64,000 nucleotides of DNA from Caballeronia cordobensis (GTDB lineage Bacteria; Pseudomonadota; Gammaproteobacteria; Burkholderiales; Burkholderiaceae): contig NZ_FCNY02000002.1 in NCBI RefSeq assembly GCF_001544575.2, positions 1 through 64,000 of the forward strand. Direction: 5' to 3'. The first letter of the stretch is position 1. Every line of letters starts with the position of its first letter. Under the pieces are notes generated by a model that saw nothing but the letters and a program-made list of their open reading frames with translations, did no database searches and had not been told where the DNA came from. Positions 24,761 through 33,296 of this stretch are shown piece by piece. A program made the position numbers and the translations under genes.

Positions 24761-25912
24761 TTAGAACGAGTGCTGGATACCTGCGTACACGCCCGTCTGG
24801 CTGTGGCCGGGGAACGGATTGTCCGTCGAAGCAGCCGAGCCGTAGTTGTTGGCGTTCAAACCGTAGTTGGCGGTCTTGCTGTTCTGCACCGTCGCGACCT
24901 GCAGGTCGAGCAGCGTGCGCTTGGACAGGTTGTACGAGCCGCCGACCGTGTAGATGGTCGCATTGCCCGCGCCGTTGTTGCCGTTGACGTGATAGACCGC
25001 GGCGATCAGCGCGGCCGCCGGCGTCGCTTGCCACGTCACGCCGCCCCACTCGTGATCGAGCGTGGTCGGCTGGCCGGGCAACTGACCGGTCATGCCCGAG
25101 CTGCGGATCGCCTGATAGGCGCCCTGGATCTTGAACTGGCCGAGGAAGACGTTGAACATCGCCGTGTATTCACGCGAATACGCATAGGCGCCGTTGCCGC
25201 CGCTGCCGCCGTCGATCGGGTTGTAGACGCCGCCGAGCGTACCGTTCGCCGGATTGCGGATTTCGTCGTACATACCGCGCACCTGGAAGAGCGGCGTCGT
25301 GTACGTGACGTACGCACCCGCTTCGCGGCCTTGCGGGGTCGTGCCGTTACCGTTCCAGTTCGTCGCGTTGGAGAGCGAGTACTGGCCGTAGAAGTCCAGG
25401 CCCGCGAACTTCGGCGACTGGTACGAAATGTTGTTGCTCGACTGCGGCCAGTTGCGGCCACGCACCAGCGACGCCGACGACCAGTTCGACTGGCCGAACG
25501 GATCGAAGTCCCACACGCCGTTCGCGATGAAGAGCTCACGGCCCAGCAACAGGGTACCGAACTGGTTGTTCGCGATACCGACCGTCGCCCAGCGATTGAA
25601 GAGACCGCCGCCGCCCGGGCCTGCGCCCGTCATGGTGTTGAAGCTGCCTTCCAACTGGAACACGGCGCGGTAGCCGCCGCCGAGGTCTTCGACGCCTTTC
25701 ATGCCCCACAAGCTCGTGCCCCAGTCGCCGCTTTCCGCCCTGAAGCGGTGCGAAGAGCCGGTGGCGGGTGCGCCGGCCGGGCCGGTCGGCACACCGTTCA
25801 TGTATTCGAGCCCGGCGTCCAGGCGGCCATACAGCGTCACGCTGCTTTGAGCGTGCGCCACCGCGCTGAACGTCAGCAGTGCTGCCGACGCGAGCAAAGC
25901 TTTCTTCATCAT
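24761..25912 (-). CDS. Gram-negative general porin (tandem copy 2)
   Basis: 383 aa, signal peptide MMKKALLASAALLTFSAVAHA, mature start QSSVTLYGRLDAGLEYMNG, C-terminal GIQHSF. It differs from copy 1 mainly in the early loop (PTGPAGAPATGSSHRF), in the segment MTGAGPGGGGLFNRW, and in a loop with a Gly/Ser insertion (NPIDGGSGGNGAYAYSREYTAM), which would alter surface loops or the eyelet. Adjacent ATGs at 25912 and 25909 follow GGAGGAG. It has its own 400-bp upstream region and a terminator before copy 1, so each copy is probably transcribed separately. Confidence 0.93.
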   Translation of the reverse strand: MMKKALLASAALLTFSAVAHAQSSVTLYGRLDAGLEYMNGVPTGPAGAPATGSSHRFRAESGDWGTSLWGMKGVEDLGGGYRAVFQLEGSFNTMTGAGPGGGGLFNRWATVGIANNQFGTLLLGRELFIANGVWDFDPFGQSNWSSASLVRGRNWPQSSNNISYQSPKFAGLDFYGQYSLSNATNWNGNGTTPQGREAGAYVTYTTPLFQVRGMYDEIRNPANGTLGGVYNPIDGGSGGNGAYAYSREYTAMFNVFLGQFKIQGAYQAIRSSGMTGQLPGQPTTLDHEWGGVTWQATPAAALIAAVYHVNGNNGAGNATIYTVGGSYNLSKRTLLDLQVATVQNSKTANYGLNANNYGSAASTDNPFPGHSQTGVYAGIQHSF

Positions 25913-26104
25913 CTCCTCCAACCCTGTCAAGAAATAGAACCCAAGTGCTGCTGTGTGGTTCGATGCGGGCGCACCCAACCGAAAAATCGTTTTCAGAGGA
26001 AGGACACGCGGGCTGTAGTGCTTGTGACGATTCGCGCGTCGTGGGCGCAAACCCGGCGCCGATCCGTCGATCGGTGCCGTTCCTCCGTTTCTTTTGGACT
26101 TTTG

Positions 26105-26152
26105 AAGTAAAACTACTTTTTGCGTACTTCGTTTTGGTACTTTCGTTACCAA
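26105..26152. promoter_or_regulatory. Two short inverted repeats upstream of porin 2
   Basis: AAGTA-N4-TACTT (26105-26118) and TTGGTA-N7-TACCAA (26134-26152) lie about 190-240 bp before the porin 2 ATG in an AT-rich stretch. They are plausible regulator sites. The remaining bases of 25913-26400 show no gene. Confidence 0.4.
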
Positions 26153-26400
26153 TTTAACAAAATACGTTATAGCCGCCAAAGAAAATCGAGGCTCGGGAGA
26201 CGTGTGTGTCAAAAATGCAATGCCCATGTGGTAGGAACGCTACCCAAAGCATGGGAAACGCCCCGCAAAGCCTTATGGCATCAGGGCTTTAGCTGGCCGT
26301 AAGTTTCGGGGTCGGGTTTGTCGCCTATTGACGCCGGCGTGCGGTGGCGCTAGTTCGCGTAGGGGCGACAGGGCGGGTTTCAGCAAAGGGGCGCGGACGA

Positions 26401-26429
26401 AAAAAAGGCGCCTCGCGGGCGCCTTTTTT
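26401..26429 (-). terminator. Bidirectional terminator after the His-type ABC operon
   Basis: AAAAAAGGCGCC / GGCGCCTTTTTT hairpin with a short TCGCG loop, U tract on both strands, 20 bp after the ATPase stop. Confidence 0.9.
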
Positions 26430-26449
26430 AAGAGAGTTTTTATTTCGGG

Positions 26450-27229
26450 TTACTTGAGACTGCCCGACAGGAACTGTTTGAGCCGCTCGCTCTTCGGGTT
26501 GCCGAAAACGGCATCGGGATGACCTTCCTCTTCGATGCGCCCCTGGTGCAGAAACACCACATGGTTCGACACGTTGCGCGCGAAGGCCATTTCGTGCGTG
26601 ACGACGATCATCGTGCGGCCTTCCTCGGCGAGCGTCTGCATCACCTTGAGCACTTCGCCGACGAGCTCGGGATCGAGCGCCGAGGTCGGTTCGTCGAAGA
26701 GCATGACGTCGGGGTGCATCGCGAGCGCGCGCGCAATGGCCACGCGCTGCTGCTGTCCGCCCGACAGATGCGACGGATACTGCTTCTCGAGACGCGGCGC
26801 GAGCCCGACCTTTTCCAGATACGTGCGCGCGCGCTCCTCGGCGTCCTTCTTCGAGAGCCCGAGCACGTTCACGGGCGCTTCGATCACATTCTCCAGCACG
26901 TTCATGTGCGACCACAGATTGAAGTGCTGAAAGACCATCGAGAGCTTCGAGCGCACCTGACGCAACTGCTGCGGGTCCGCGGCCTTGAGCGCGCCGGTCT
27001 TGTCCTTCATCGTGCGGACTTCGTCGCCGTCGACGAAGATGCGCCCCTGATTCGGCTGCTCCAGAAAGTTGATACAGCGCAGCATCGTGCTCTTGCCCGA
27101 GCCCGACGAGCCGATGATGCTGATCACGTCGCCGGCTTTCGCCTTGAGCGAAACGCCCTTCAGAACTTCGTTGCTGCCGTACTGCTTGTGGATGTCGTCG
27201 ACGAAAAGCTTGTGCTGCTGGGAAATCAT
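26450..27229 (-). CDS. hisP: Polar amino-acid ABC transporter ATPase (HisP type)
   Basis: 259 aa. [42 protein letters not shown] is close to HisP; Walker [10 protein letters not shown], signature [15 protein letters not shown], Walker [22 protein letters not shown]-loop VTHEM. It drives uptake of histidine or lysine/arginine/ornithine with the two permeases upstream. Specificity lies with the binding protein, which is not in this window. Confidence 0.92.
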   Translation of the reverse strand: MISQQHKLFVDDIHKQYGSNEVLKGVSLKAKAGDVISIIGSSGSGKSTMLRCINFLEQPNQGRIFVDGDEVRTMKDKTGALKAADPQQLRQVRSKLSMVFQHFNLWSHMNVLENVIEAPVNVLGLSKKDAEERARTYLEKVGLAPRLEKQYPSHLSGGQQQRVAIARALAMHPDVMLFDEPTSALDPELVGEVLKVMQTLAEEGRTMIVVTHEMAFARNVSNHVVFLHQGRIEEEGHPDAVFGNPKSERLKQFLSGSLK

Positions 27230-27254
27230 GAACGGTCCTTGGGCGGCGATGGTC

Positions 27255-27968
27255 TTATTTGCCTTGCGGCCGCAAATAAGCGAGCCAGCGATGCTCGGCG
27301 CGGCGGAACAGCCACACGAGCGCGAACGAAATGCAGAGATAGAGCAGGGCGGCGATGCCGAACGCCTCGAACGACTGATACGTCGCGGAATTCACGTCGC
27401 GGGCGATCTTGAGGATGTCCGGCACGGTCGCGGTGAACGCGACGGTGGTCGCGTGCAGCATCAGGATCACTTCGTTGCTGTAGTACGGCAGCGCCCGTCT
27501 CAGCGCGGACGGCAAAATCACCCGCCGATACAGCGTGAACGACGACATGCCGTAGGCGCGCGCCGCTTCGATCTCGCCGTAGGGCGTCGCCTTGATCGCG
27601 CCGGCGAAGATTTCGGTGGTGTACGCGCAAGTGTTCAGCGTGAACGCCAGAAGTGTGCAGTTCATGCCGCTTCTGAAGAACTCGGCGAGCAACATGTGAT
27701 CGCGCACGACCTGCAAACTGTACAGACCCGTGTAGCAAAGCAGGAGCTGCACGTAGAGCGGCGTGCCGCGAAACACATACGTATAGAGCCACACGGCGCG
27801 CGACAGCAGCTTGTTCTTCGAGACGCGCGCGACCGCGAGCGGCACCGAAAGACAAAAGCCCAGGCCGATGGAAATGACCAGCAGCCACATCGTGATCGCG
27901 AGACCGGTGATGCGGTAGCCGTCGGTGAAGAGATAGTTCTTCCAGTATTCCTGGATGATTTCGATCAT
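27255..27968 (-). CDS. hisM: Polar amino-acid ABC transporter permease (HisM type)
   Basis: 237 aa, about five helices. EAA-type loop [37 protein letters not shown] is diagnostic of the HisM/GlnP permease family. N terminus [31 protein letters not shown]. It lies 27 bp after HisQ and 25 bp before HisP. Confidence 0.92.
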   Translation of the reverse strand: MIEIIQEYWKNYLFTDGYRITGLAITMWLLVISIGLGFCLSVPLAVARVSKNKLLSRAVWLYTYVFRGTPLYVQLLLCYTGLYSLQVVRDHMLLAEFFRSGMNCTLLAFTLNTCAYTTEIFAGAIKATPYGEIEAARAYGMSSFTLYRRVILPSALRRALPYYSNEVILMLHATTVAFTATVPDILKIARDVNSATYQSFEAFGIAALLYLCISFALVWLFRRAEHRWLAYLRPQGK

Positions 27969-27995
27969 GATCCGTGCCGCTCTTTCATGGGCAAT

Positions 27996-28682
27996 TTAGA
28001 GGTCGGCCTTGCGCACGCCGATGGAATAGCGCCGCTCCAGCCAGATCAGCACGAGATTCGAGACCGTGGTGATTGCAAGATAGATCGCGCCCGCGAGAAG
28101 CGTGAAGAAGAAGAAACGCAGCGTGCCCTTGCCCGCGTCCTGCGAGGCCTTGACGACGTCCGCGAGCCCGATGATCGACACGAGCGCCGTCGCCTTGACC
28201 ATCACCTGCCAGTTGTTGCCGATGCCGGGCAGCGCGAAGCGCATCATCTGCGGAAACATGATGCGCGAGAAGGTCTGCCACGGCGTCATGCCGTACGCCG
28301 CGCCCGCTTCGAGCTGGCCGCGCGGAACCGACAAAAACGCGCCGCGGAACGTCTCGGTGAAATACGCCCCATAGATGAAGCCGAGCACGAGAATGCCGGC
28401 GAGAAACGGATCGATGTCGATCTGATCCCAGCCCATCGCATCGGTGAACAGGTTCAGCCAGATCTGGATGCTGTAGAAGAGCAGCAGCATCAGCACGAGA
28501 TCGGGCACGCCGCGGATGAGCGTCGTGTAGACGGTGCCGGCGCCCGACGCCAGGCGATTCTTCGACAGCTTCGCCGCCGCGCCGATCAGCCCGATCACGA
28601 AGGCGAACGCGAGCGACAGCACCGCCAGCTTGACGGTCTGCCAGGTGCCCGCGAGGATCAGCGGACCGTAGCCTTGCAACAT
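27996..28682 (-). CDS. hisQ: Polar amino-acid ABC transporter permease (HisQ type)
   Basis: 228 aa. MLQGYGPLILAGTWQTVKLAVLSLAFAFVIGLIGAAAKLS start and loop QLEAGAAYGMTPWQTFSRIMFPQMMRFALPGIGNNW place it in the HisQ group. First gene of the three-gene operon. The gene expected upstream in enteric operons, hisJ or argT, is absent; the 551 bp before it contain no credible gene. Confidence 0.92.
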   Translation of the reverse strand: MLQGYGPLILAGTWQTVKLAVLSLAFAFVIGLIGAAAKLSKNRLASGAGTVYTTLIRGVPDLVLMLLLFYSIQIWLNLFTDAMGWDQIDIDPFLAGILVLGFIYGAYFTETFRGAFLSVPRGQLEAGAAYGMTPWQTFSRIMFPQMMRFALPGIGNNWQVMVKATALVSIIGLADVVKASQDAGKGTLRFFFFTLLAGAIYLAITTVSNLVLIWLERRYSIGVRKADL

Positions 28683-29233
28683 GGTGATTCCTTGATAAGG
28701 TGCCTAACGTGCATGGAGTGCGGCGCACGGCGGTCTCGCGCGCGTGGCGCCCGCGCCGCCCGCGCCTGTGGGTAAAGGCGCGGCGCGCGATGCGTTCGGT
28801 TCATGTCTCTTCTCAGCCGGCGGCGCTTTGCCCCGCGTCATCGGCTGTCCTGCTCCGGCCGCTTCTCGCTTCACGGCCGGCGGTCGGTATTCTAGTTGGT
28901 CAAAATTGCGGGCTGCCGTTGCTGCTAACCCTGCGGCGAGCAATTGTTGCGCCGCGGCGGCCTCGCTTTTTCTCTGATTTCCCGGCGTCCCGATGCGGCG
29001 AACCGCACGGCGGACAAGGCTCGCGGACGGCCGCAACCCATCGCCACGCCGGGCCACGCCGGAAAAGCGCGGTATTTTACCCGAACCCGGCCGGCGCGCG
29101 AACGAGAAGCCGGAGGCGTCCGATTACATGCATCAGCGGAACGATGTAGTGCCGCCGCACGCGTTGTTTCGGCGGGGCCGCGCCCTTACATTCTCTCCAT
29201 TGCAAAACAACGCCTTGGGCGGGAGCAAACATC
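28683..29233. other. 551-bp gap without a recognised gene
   Basis: Divergent region between hisQ and the pirin gene. Open frames on both strands are Arg/Ala-rich and look like compositional shadows. It should hold both promoters. No binding-protein remnant, hairpin or repeat stands out. Confidence 0.5.
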
Positions 29234-29932
29234 ATGATCGAGATTCGCCGCAGCAACGAACGGGGTCACGCCAACCACGGATGGCTGGACTCGTATCACA
29301 GCTTCTCCTTCGCCGATTACTACGATCCGGAGCACATGCACTTCGGCGCGCTGCGGGTGATCAACGAAGACCGCGTCGCGGGCGGCCAGGGCTTCGGCGC
29401 ACACGGCCATCGCGATATGGAAATCGTGAGCTACGTGCTCGACGGCGCGCTCGCCCACAAGGACAGCATGGGCAACGGCTCGACGATCCGTCCCGGCGAC
29501 GTGCAGCGCATGAGCGCGGGCACCGGCGTGCGCCACAGCGAGTTCAACGGCTCGCCGACCGACACCGCGCATTTCCTGCAGATCTGGATCATTCCGGATG
29601 CGCCGGGCGGTGCGCCGGGCTACGAGGAAAAGCGCTTCGCCGACGATGAAAAGCGCGGCCGTCTGCGCGTGATCGCATCGCCGGAAGGTGCGGACGGTTC
29701 GGTGACGATCGGCGCCAACGCGCGCATTTTCGCGGGCCTCTTCGACGGCGACGAGCGCGCGGACTTCGACGTGCCGGCGGGCCGCCGCGTGTATGTGCAC
29801 GTGGCGCGCGGCGCGGTGACCGTGAACGGCGAGGCGCTCGGCCCGGGCGACGCCGCGAAGCTCGAAGACGTCTCGAAGGTGACGGTCGAGAAGGGCGAGA
29901 ACGCGGAAGTGCTGCTGTTCGACCTCGTTTGA
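29234..29932 (+). CDS. Pirin family protein (quercetinase-like bicupin)
   Basis: 232 aa, YhhW size. Metal-binding HGHRDMEIVSYVLDGALAHKDSMGN in the N-terminal cupin, then the His of GTGVRHSEFN; the C-terminal cupin (about 150-232) is reduced. Start MIEIRRSNERGHANHGWLDSYHSFSFADYYDPEHMHFGALRV is highly conserved in the family. Relatives bind Fe or Cu and show quercetin 2,3-dioxygenase activity; the physiological substrate is unclear. GGGAG lies 8 bases before the ATG. Single gene with its own terminator. Confidence 0.93.
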   Translation: MIEIRRSNERGHANHGWLDSYHSFSFADYYDPEHMHFGALRVINEDRVAGGQGFGAHGHRDMEIVSYVLDGALAHKDSMGNGSTIRPGDVQRMSAGTGVRHSEFNGSPTDTAHFLQIWIIPDAPGGAPGYEEKRFADDEKRGRLRVIASPEGADGSVTIGANARIFAGLFDGDERADFDVPAGRRVYVHVARGAVTVNGEALGPGDAAKLEDVSKVTVEKGENAEVLLFDLV

Positions 29933-29955
29933 TCGCCGTCCCGAGGTAAAAAAAG

Positions 29956-29985
29956 GGCCGCGGAGCGCACGCTCCGCGGCCTTTT
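29956..29985 (+). terminator. Intrinsic terminator
   Basis: 12-bp perfect stem GGCCGCGGAGCG/CGCTCCGCGGCC with a 2-base loop, TTTT on the right and seven A on the left, between the convergent pirin and Spy-like genes. Can serve both. Confidence 0.9.
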
Positions 29986-30003
29986 GCCATGCGCCGCGCC
30001 GGA

Positions 30004-30585
30004 TTACGGCTTCGCGGTGGCCGATGCGCCCGCCGCCGCGCCCGGTGCGCCGTGCTTCTGCCAGCGCTCGTGACGCTTCTGTTCGTGCTCGCGCATCTTC
30101 GCGAAGTGCTTCTTGAGCGCCGTGCTGACGGTCGTCTTCTGCTGATCGTTCAGCGAGTGATAGAAGTTGAGCCACGCGGTCGCGGTCTGCTCGCGCAGTT
30201 GCGACGCCTGCTGATCCAGCTTCTGATGCGCGGCGTGCATCGCGTCGAGGTCGAGGATCGCCTGGCTTTCCGCCGACTTGAACTGCTCGTGCATCTGGCG
30301 GCGTGCGTCGCGCATCTGCTGGTGGCTCTGCTTCATCGTATCGAGCGCCGTCTGCCAGAGCTTTTCCTGATCCGCGTTGAGCTTCAACTGGCCGTGCAAT
30401 TCGTCCAGTTGCTTCTTCATGCGCATTTCCATGCGATGCCCGCCGGGGCCGCCGTGGCCGCCCATCATGGCCGGGCCGCCGGAGGCCGGCGCGGGCGGCG
30501 CGTCGGTGGTGGCGGCGTAAGCCGTGCCGAACGTCAGCGCGATTGCAGCAGCGGCGGCGGTGAGAATGCGATATTGCTTGGCCAT
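30004..30585 (-). CDS. Spy/CpxP-like periplasmic chaperone
   Basis: 193 aa. Signal peptide MAKQYRILTAAAAAIALTFGTAYA, then a Pro/Ala/Gly-rich linker and a helical domain with LNADQEKLWQ and LNDQQKTTVS, which resemble the LTxxQ motif of Spy/CpxP. These proteins chaperone unfolded periplasmic proteins or damp envelope-stress signalling. The start at 30585 follows GGGAG; upstream in-frame sequence is promoter DNA. It is divergent from an OmpR-type regulator, the same layout as cpxP-cpxRA, so probably a target of that system. Confidence 0.82.
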   Translation of the reverse strand: MAKQYRILTAAAAAIALTFGTAYAATTDAPPAPASGGPAMMGGHGGPGGHRMEMRMKKQLDELHGQLKLNADQEKLWQTALDTMKQSHQQMRDARRQMHEQFKSAESQAILDLDAMHAAHQKLDQQASQLREQTATAWLNFYHSLNDQQKTTVSTALKKHFAKMREHEQKRHERWQKHGAPGAAAGASATAKP

Positions 30586-30708
30586 CTTGTAACTCCCTGG
30601 ATTGTTGTCGAAGCCGAAGCCGCGAGACCGTGATCGATGCATCGGACCGTGGGTCGAGTCTTGCGCTTGTCGGTGAGACACAGCGTAGGGGTTCGGACCG
30701 CGGCGCGT

Positions 30709-30773
30709 GTTACGGGATGGTTTAGGCTTGTTACGCCGGTTTACGCCCGCCTTTCGTGGTAACACCCCGTAAC
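30709..30773. promoter_or_regulatory. Cluster of GTTAC/GTAAC repeats between spy-like gene and two-component system
   Basis: GTTAC at 30709-30713 and 30730-30734 (21 bp apart, two helical turns) and inverse GTAAC at 30759-30763 and 30769-30773, with a weaker GTTTACG at 30739. Direct repeats on one face suit an OmpR-type dimer. Likely sites of the adjacent response regulator. Confidence 0.55.
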
Positions 30774-30829
30774 CCTTATGGCGCGGCTGTCATCAATCGC
30801 GGTCCGGCTCACGCGCTAAACTCCATCCC

Positions 30830-31552
30830 ATGACTACGCAAATACTTGTCGTCGACGACGACGCCGAACTGCGCGACCTTCTGCGCGACTATCTGGTCCG
30901 GCAGGGCATCGAGGTCTCGGTGCTGCATGACGCCGGTGGACTCGAACGCCGGATCGAACGCGAGCGTCCCGATCTCATCGTGCTCGATCTGATGATGCCG
31001 GGCGTCGACGGCCTCACCGCGCTCAAATCGCTGCGCGCGTCCGGCGACGACATTCCCGTCATCATGCTGACCGCGCGCGCGGACGACGTGGACCGCATCG
31101 TCGGCCTCGAACTCGGCGCGGACGACTACCTCGGCAAGCCGTTCAACCCGCGCGAACTGCTCGCGCGCGTCCAGGCGGTGCTGCGCCGCCGCCGCACGAT
31201 TCCGTCGGCGGCGCCCGAGCAGCGCGAGCCGTACTCGTTCGGCCGCTTCCGGCTGGATTTCCAGTCGCGCACGCTGCAACAGGACGACAAGCCGCTCACG
31301 CTGTCCGGCAGCGAATTCGCGCTGCTCAAGATCTTCGTGAACAACCCGATGCGCACGCTCACCCGCGAGCGCTTGCTCGAACTGCTGCACGGCCCGGAAT
31401 ATGACGGCACCGACCGCGGCATCGACGTGCAGGTGTGGCGCCTGCGCCGCATTCTGGAGACGGACCCGTCCGCGCCGCGCTTCATCCAGACGGTGCGGGG
31501 GCGCGGCTACGTGTTCGTGCCGGACGGCGAGCAAAATGCGCCGGGCAATTGA
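30830..31552 (+). CDS. OmpR-family response regulator
   Basis: 240 aa. Receiver domain 1-120 with acidic pocket DDD (9-11), phospho-acceptor D53 in VLDLMMPG, T in MLTARA, K in GKPF. C-terminal winged helix (about 135-232): SGSEFALLKIFVNNPMRTLTRERLLELLHG, DVQVWRLRRILETDPSAPRFIQTVRGRGYVF. It pairs with the kinase gene that starts inside its last codons. Nearest named types are OmpR/CpxR-like; ligand or stimulus unknown. Confidence 0.93.
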   Translation: MTTQILVVDDDAELRDLLRDYLVRQGIEVSVLHDAGGLERRIERERPDLIVLDLMMPGVDGLTALKSLRASGDDIPVIMLTARADDVDRIVGLELGADDYLGKPFNPRELLARVQAVLRRRRTIPSAAPEQREPYSFGRFRLDFQSRTLQQDDKPLTLSGSEFALLKIFVNNPMRTLTRERLLELLHGPEYDGTDRGIDVQVWRLRRILETDPSAPRFIQTVRGRGYVFVPDGEQNAPGN

Positions 31553-32876
31553 TACGCTGTTCGGCCGGCTGGTCGTCATCGTCATCGGCATGCTGGTGCT
31601 GTCGCATGTCGCGTGGTTCGCGATCATCCGCTTCGAGCGCGACAACGTGCAGACGCGCTTCGCCGTCGAGGAGGCCGTGTTCCTCGTCGAGGCGGTGCGC
31701 CAGCACATCGCCAATACGCCGGATCAGCCCTTGCCGCCGCGCGTGCGCGTGGTGGGGCTCGAGAGCCCGGACGTGCCGAGACAGCCCGACGAGGACATCC
31801 CGCCGCCGCTGCAACGCTTTCTGGAAGATCTGAAAGACCGTCTGCCCGACGGCACTGAGGTACGCCTGAACGAACCCGGCGGCCCGCCGAGCGTGTGGGT
31901 GCACGGCGCGAAGGACACGGGCTGGATCGTCGTGCCGGTGCAGCCGCTGCGCCCGCCGCGCTCGCGCGACCGCATGCTCGTGTGGCTCGCGCTGATCTTT
32001 TCCACCGCCGTGCTTGCCGCGCTGTTCGGCGCGTGGCAGTTGCAGAATCCGCTGCGCGGACTGGCGCAGGCGGTGCAGCGATTCGGGCGCGGCCAGCCGA
32101 CGCCGCCGGTGCCCGAACGCGGCCCGCGCGAGTTGCGGCAGCTCACGCACGGCTTCAACCAGATGGTGCGCGAAGTCTCGCAGACCGAAAACGACCGCGC
32201 CGTGATGCTCGCGGGCGTCGCGCACGATCTGAAGACGCCGCTTGCGCGTCTACGCCTGCGCGCCGAAATGATGGACGACGAGAAGATGCGCGACGGCGTG
32301 GTGCGCGACGTCGATTCGATGGCGCATATCGTCGATCAATTTCTCGTGTTCGCGCACGACCGCCCGGACGGCAGCGAGCCGGTCCCGGTGGACGAGCAAT
32401 GCGAACGCATCGTGCGGGCGTATCGGGCGGTGTCGCCGGGCGCGCAGCCCGTGCGCCTGAATCTCGAGGCCGGGCCGTCGTTCGTGCTGCCCGCGGCCAC
32501 GCTGGACCGGCTGCTGTCGAATCTGCTCGACAACGCGCATGCGTATGGCGCGCCGCCTGTCGTCATCGAAACGCGGCGGGACGCGAAGGGCTGGGTGTTG
32601 TCCGTGGCCGATCACGGCAAGGGCATTGCGCCGGACGATCTCATCAAGGCGAGCCGGCCGTTCGTGCGGCTCGATCCGGCGCGCGGCGGCAGCGGCCACA
32701 GCGGGCTCGGGCTTGCCATCGTCGAGCGGCTCGCCCGGCGCGTGGGCGGCGAGTGCGAGATCGGCAATCGTGCCGAAGGCGGGCTGCGGGTCGCCATGAC
32801 GTTTCCTTTCGAGGTCGCCACGCAGCCGCTCGCCGAGCGCCGCGCCGGCCCGCAGCACGAGGAGCGCGCGCTCTGA
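31536..32876 (+). CDS. Membrane sensor histidine kinase (EnvZ/CpxA type)
   Basis: 446 aa. Helix 1 about 8-30 (LFGRLVVIVIGMLVLSHVAWFAI), periplasmic sensor about 35-145, helix 2 about 150-170 (MLVWLALIFSTAVLAALFGAW), HAMP about 172-222, phospho-acceptor His230 in VAHDLKTPLARLRL, and an ATPase domain with LLDNAHAYG (N box), VADHGKGIA (G1) and GHSGLGLAIVERLA (G2). The start at 31536 overlaps the regulator gene by 17 bases, so translation is coupled. The sensor domain is Pro-rich (TPDQPLPPRVRVV) and of unknown ligand. Confidence 0.93.
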   Translation: MRRAIDTLFGRLVVIVIGMLVLSHVAWFAIIRFERDNVQTRFAVEEAVFLVEAVRQHIANTPDQPLPPRVRVVGLESPDVPRQPDEDIPPPLQRFLEDLKDRLPDGTEVRLNEPGGPPSVWVHGAKDTGWIVVPVQPLRPPRSRDRMLVWLALIFSTAVLAALFGAWQLQNPLRGLAQAVQRFGRGQPTPPVPERGPRELRQLTHGFNQMVREVSQTENDRAVMLAGVAHDLKTPLARLRLRAEMMDDEKMRDGVVRDVDSMAHIVDQFLVFAHDRPDGSEPVPVDEQCERIVRAYRAVSPGAQPVRLNLEAGPSFVLPAATLDRLLSNLLDNAHAYGAPPVVIETRRDAKGWVLSVADHGKGIAPDDLIKASRPFVRLDPARGGSGHSGLGLAIVERLARRVGGECEIGNRAEGGLRVAMTFPFEVATQPLAERRAGPQHEERAL

Positions 32877-32900
32877 CGCGCGCGCCGGCGGAAAACGGCG

Positions 32901-33164
32901 TCAGTCGAACAGCGTTTCGAGCGCCGACGCCGCTTCGCTGTCGACCGTGTTGTACGTCACCGTCGAGGCCTCGAAAATGTAATGCGTCGTGTACTTGCCG
33001 AGGCGCGAGAGAATCTCTTCCTGAATCACCTCGGGCGCGAGGTCGATCTTCAGGAACCACGCCGTCGAGGAAAGCCGCGTCTGAAACGAGCCATACTCGG
33101 CGAGCAGATGGTCGAACGTTTCAGCGTCCTGATCGCGGCACACGATGACCAGATTTCCCTTCAT
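32901..33164 (-). CDS. Conserved 87-aa protein, ferredoxin-like fold suspected
   Basis: 87 aa, start at 33164 after GGGAGGATTG. MKGNLVIVCRDQDAETFDHLLAEYGSFQTRLSSTAWFLKIDLAPEVIQEEILSRLGKYTTHYIFEASTVTYNTVD: the strand-helix-strand-strand-helix-strand order is like small ferredoxin-fold proteins of the Cas2/SinR-like type, but no catalytic residues can be assigned. Function unknown. It sits between the kinase gene (convergent) and the diguanylate cyclase (same strand). Confidence 0.75.
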   Translation of the reverse strand: MKGNLVIVCRDQDAETFDHLLAEYGSFQTRLSSTAWFLKIDLAPEVIQEEILSRLGKYTTHYIFEASTVTYNTVDSEAASALETLFD

Positions 33165-33296
33165 GCAATCCTCCCGGCTGGGGCAAGCGGCATTCGTTAT
33201 CGAACATCGATGATACCTGCGGGATGCGTGCGCGTCGCGACATGCACGTGACCGTGCGATGACCCGACGCACGCGAAGGGCACATTGAAGGGCGGA

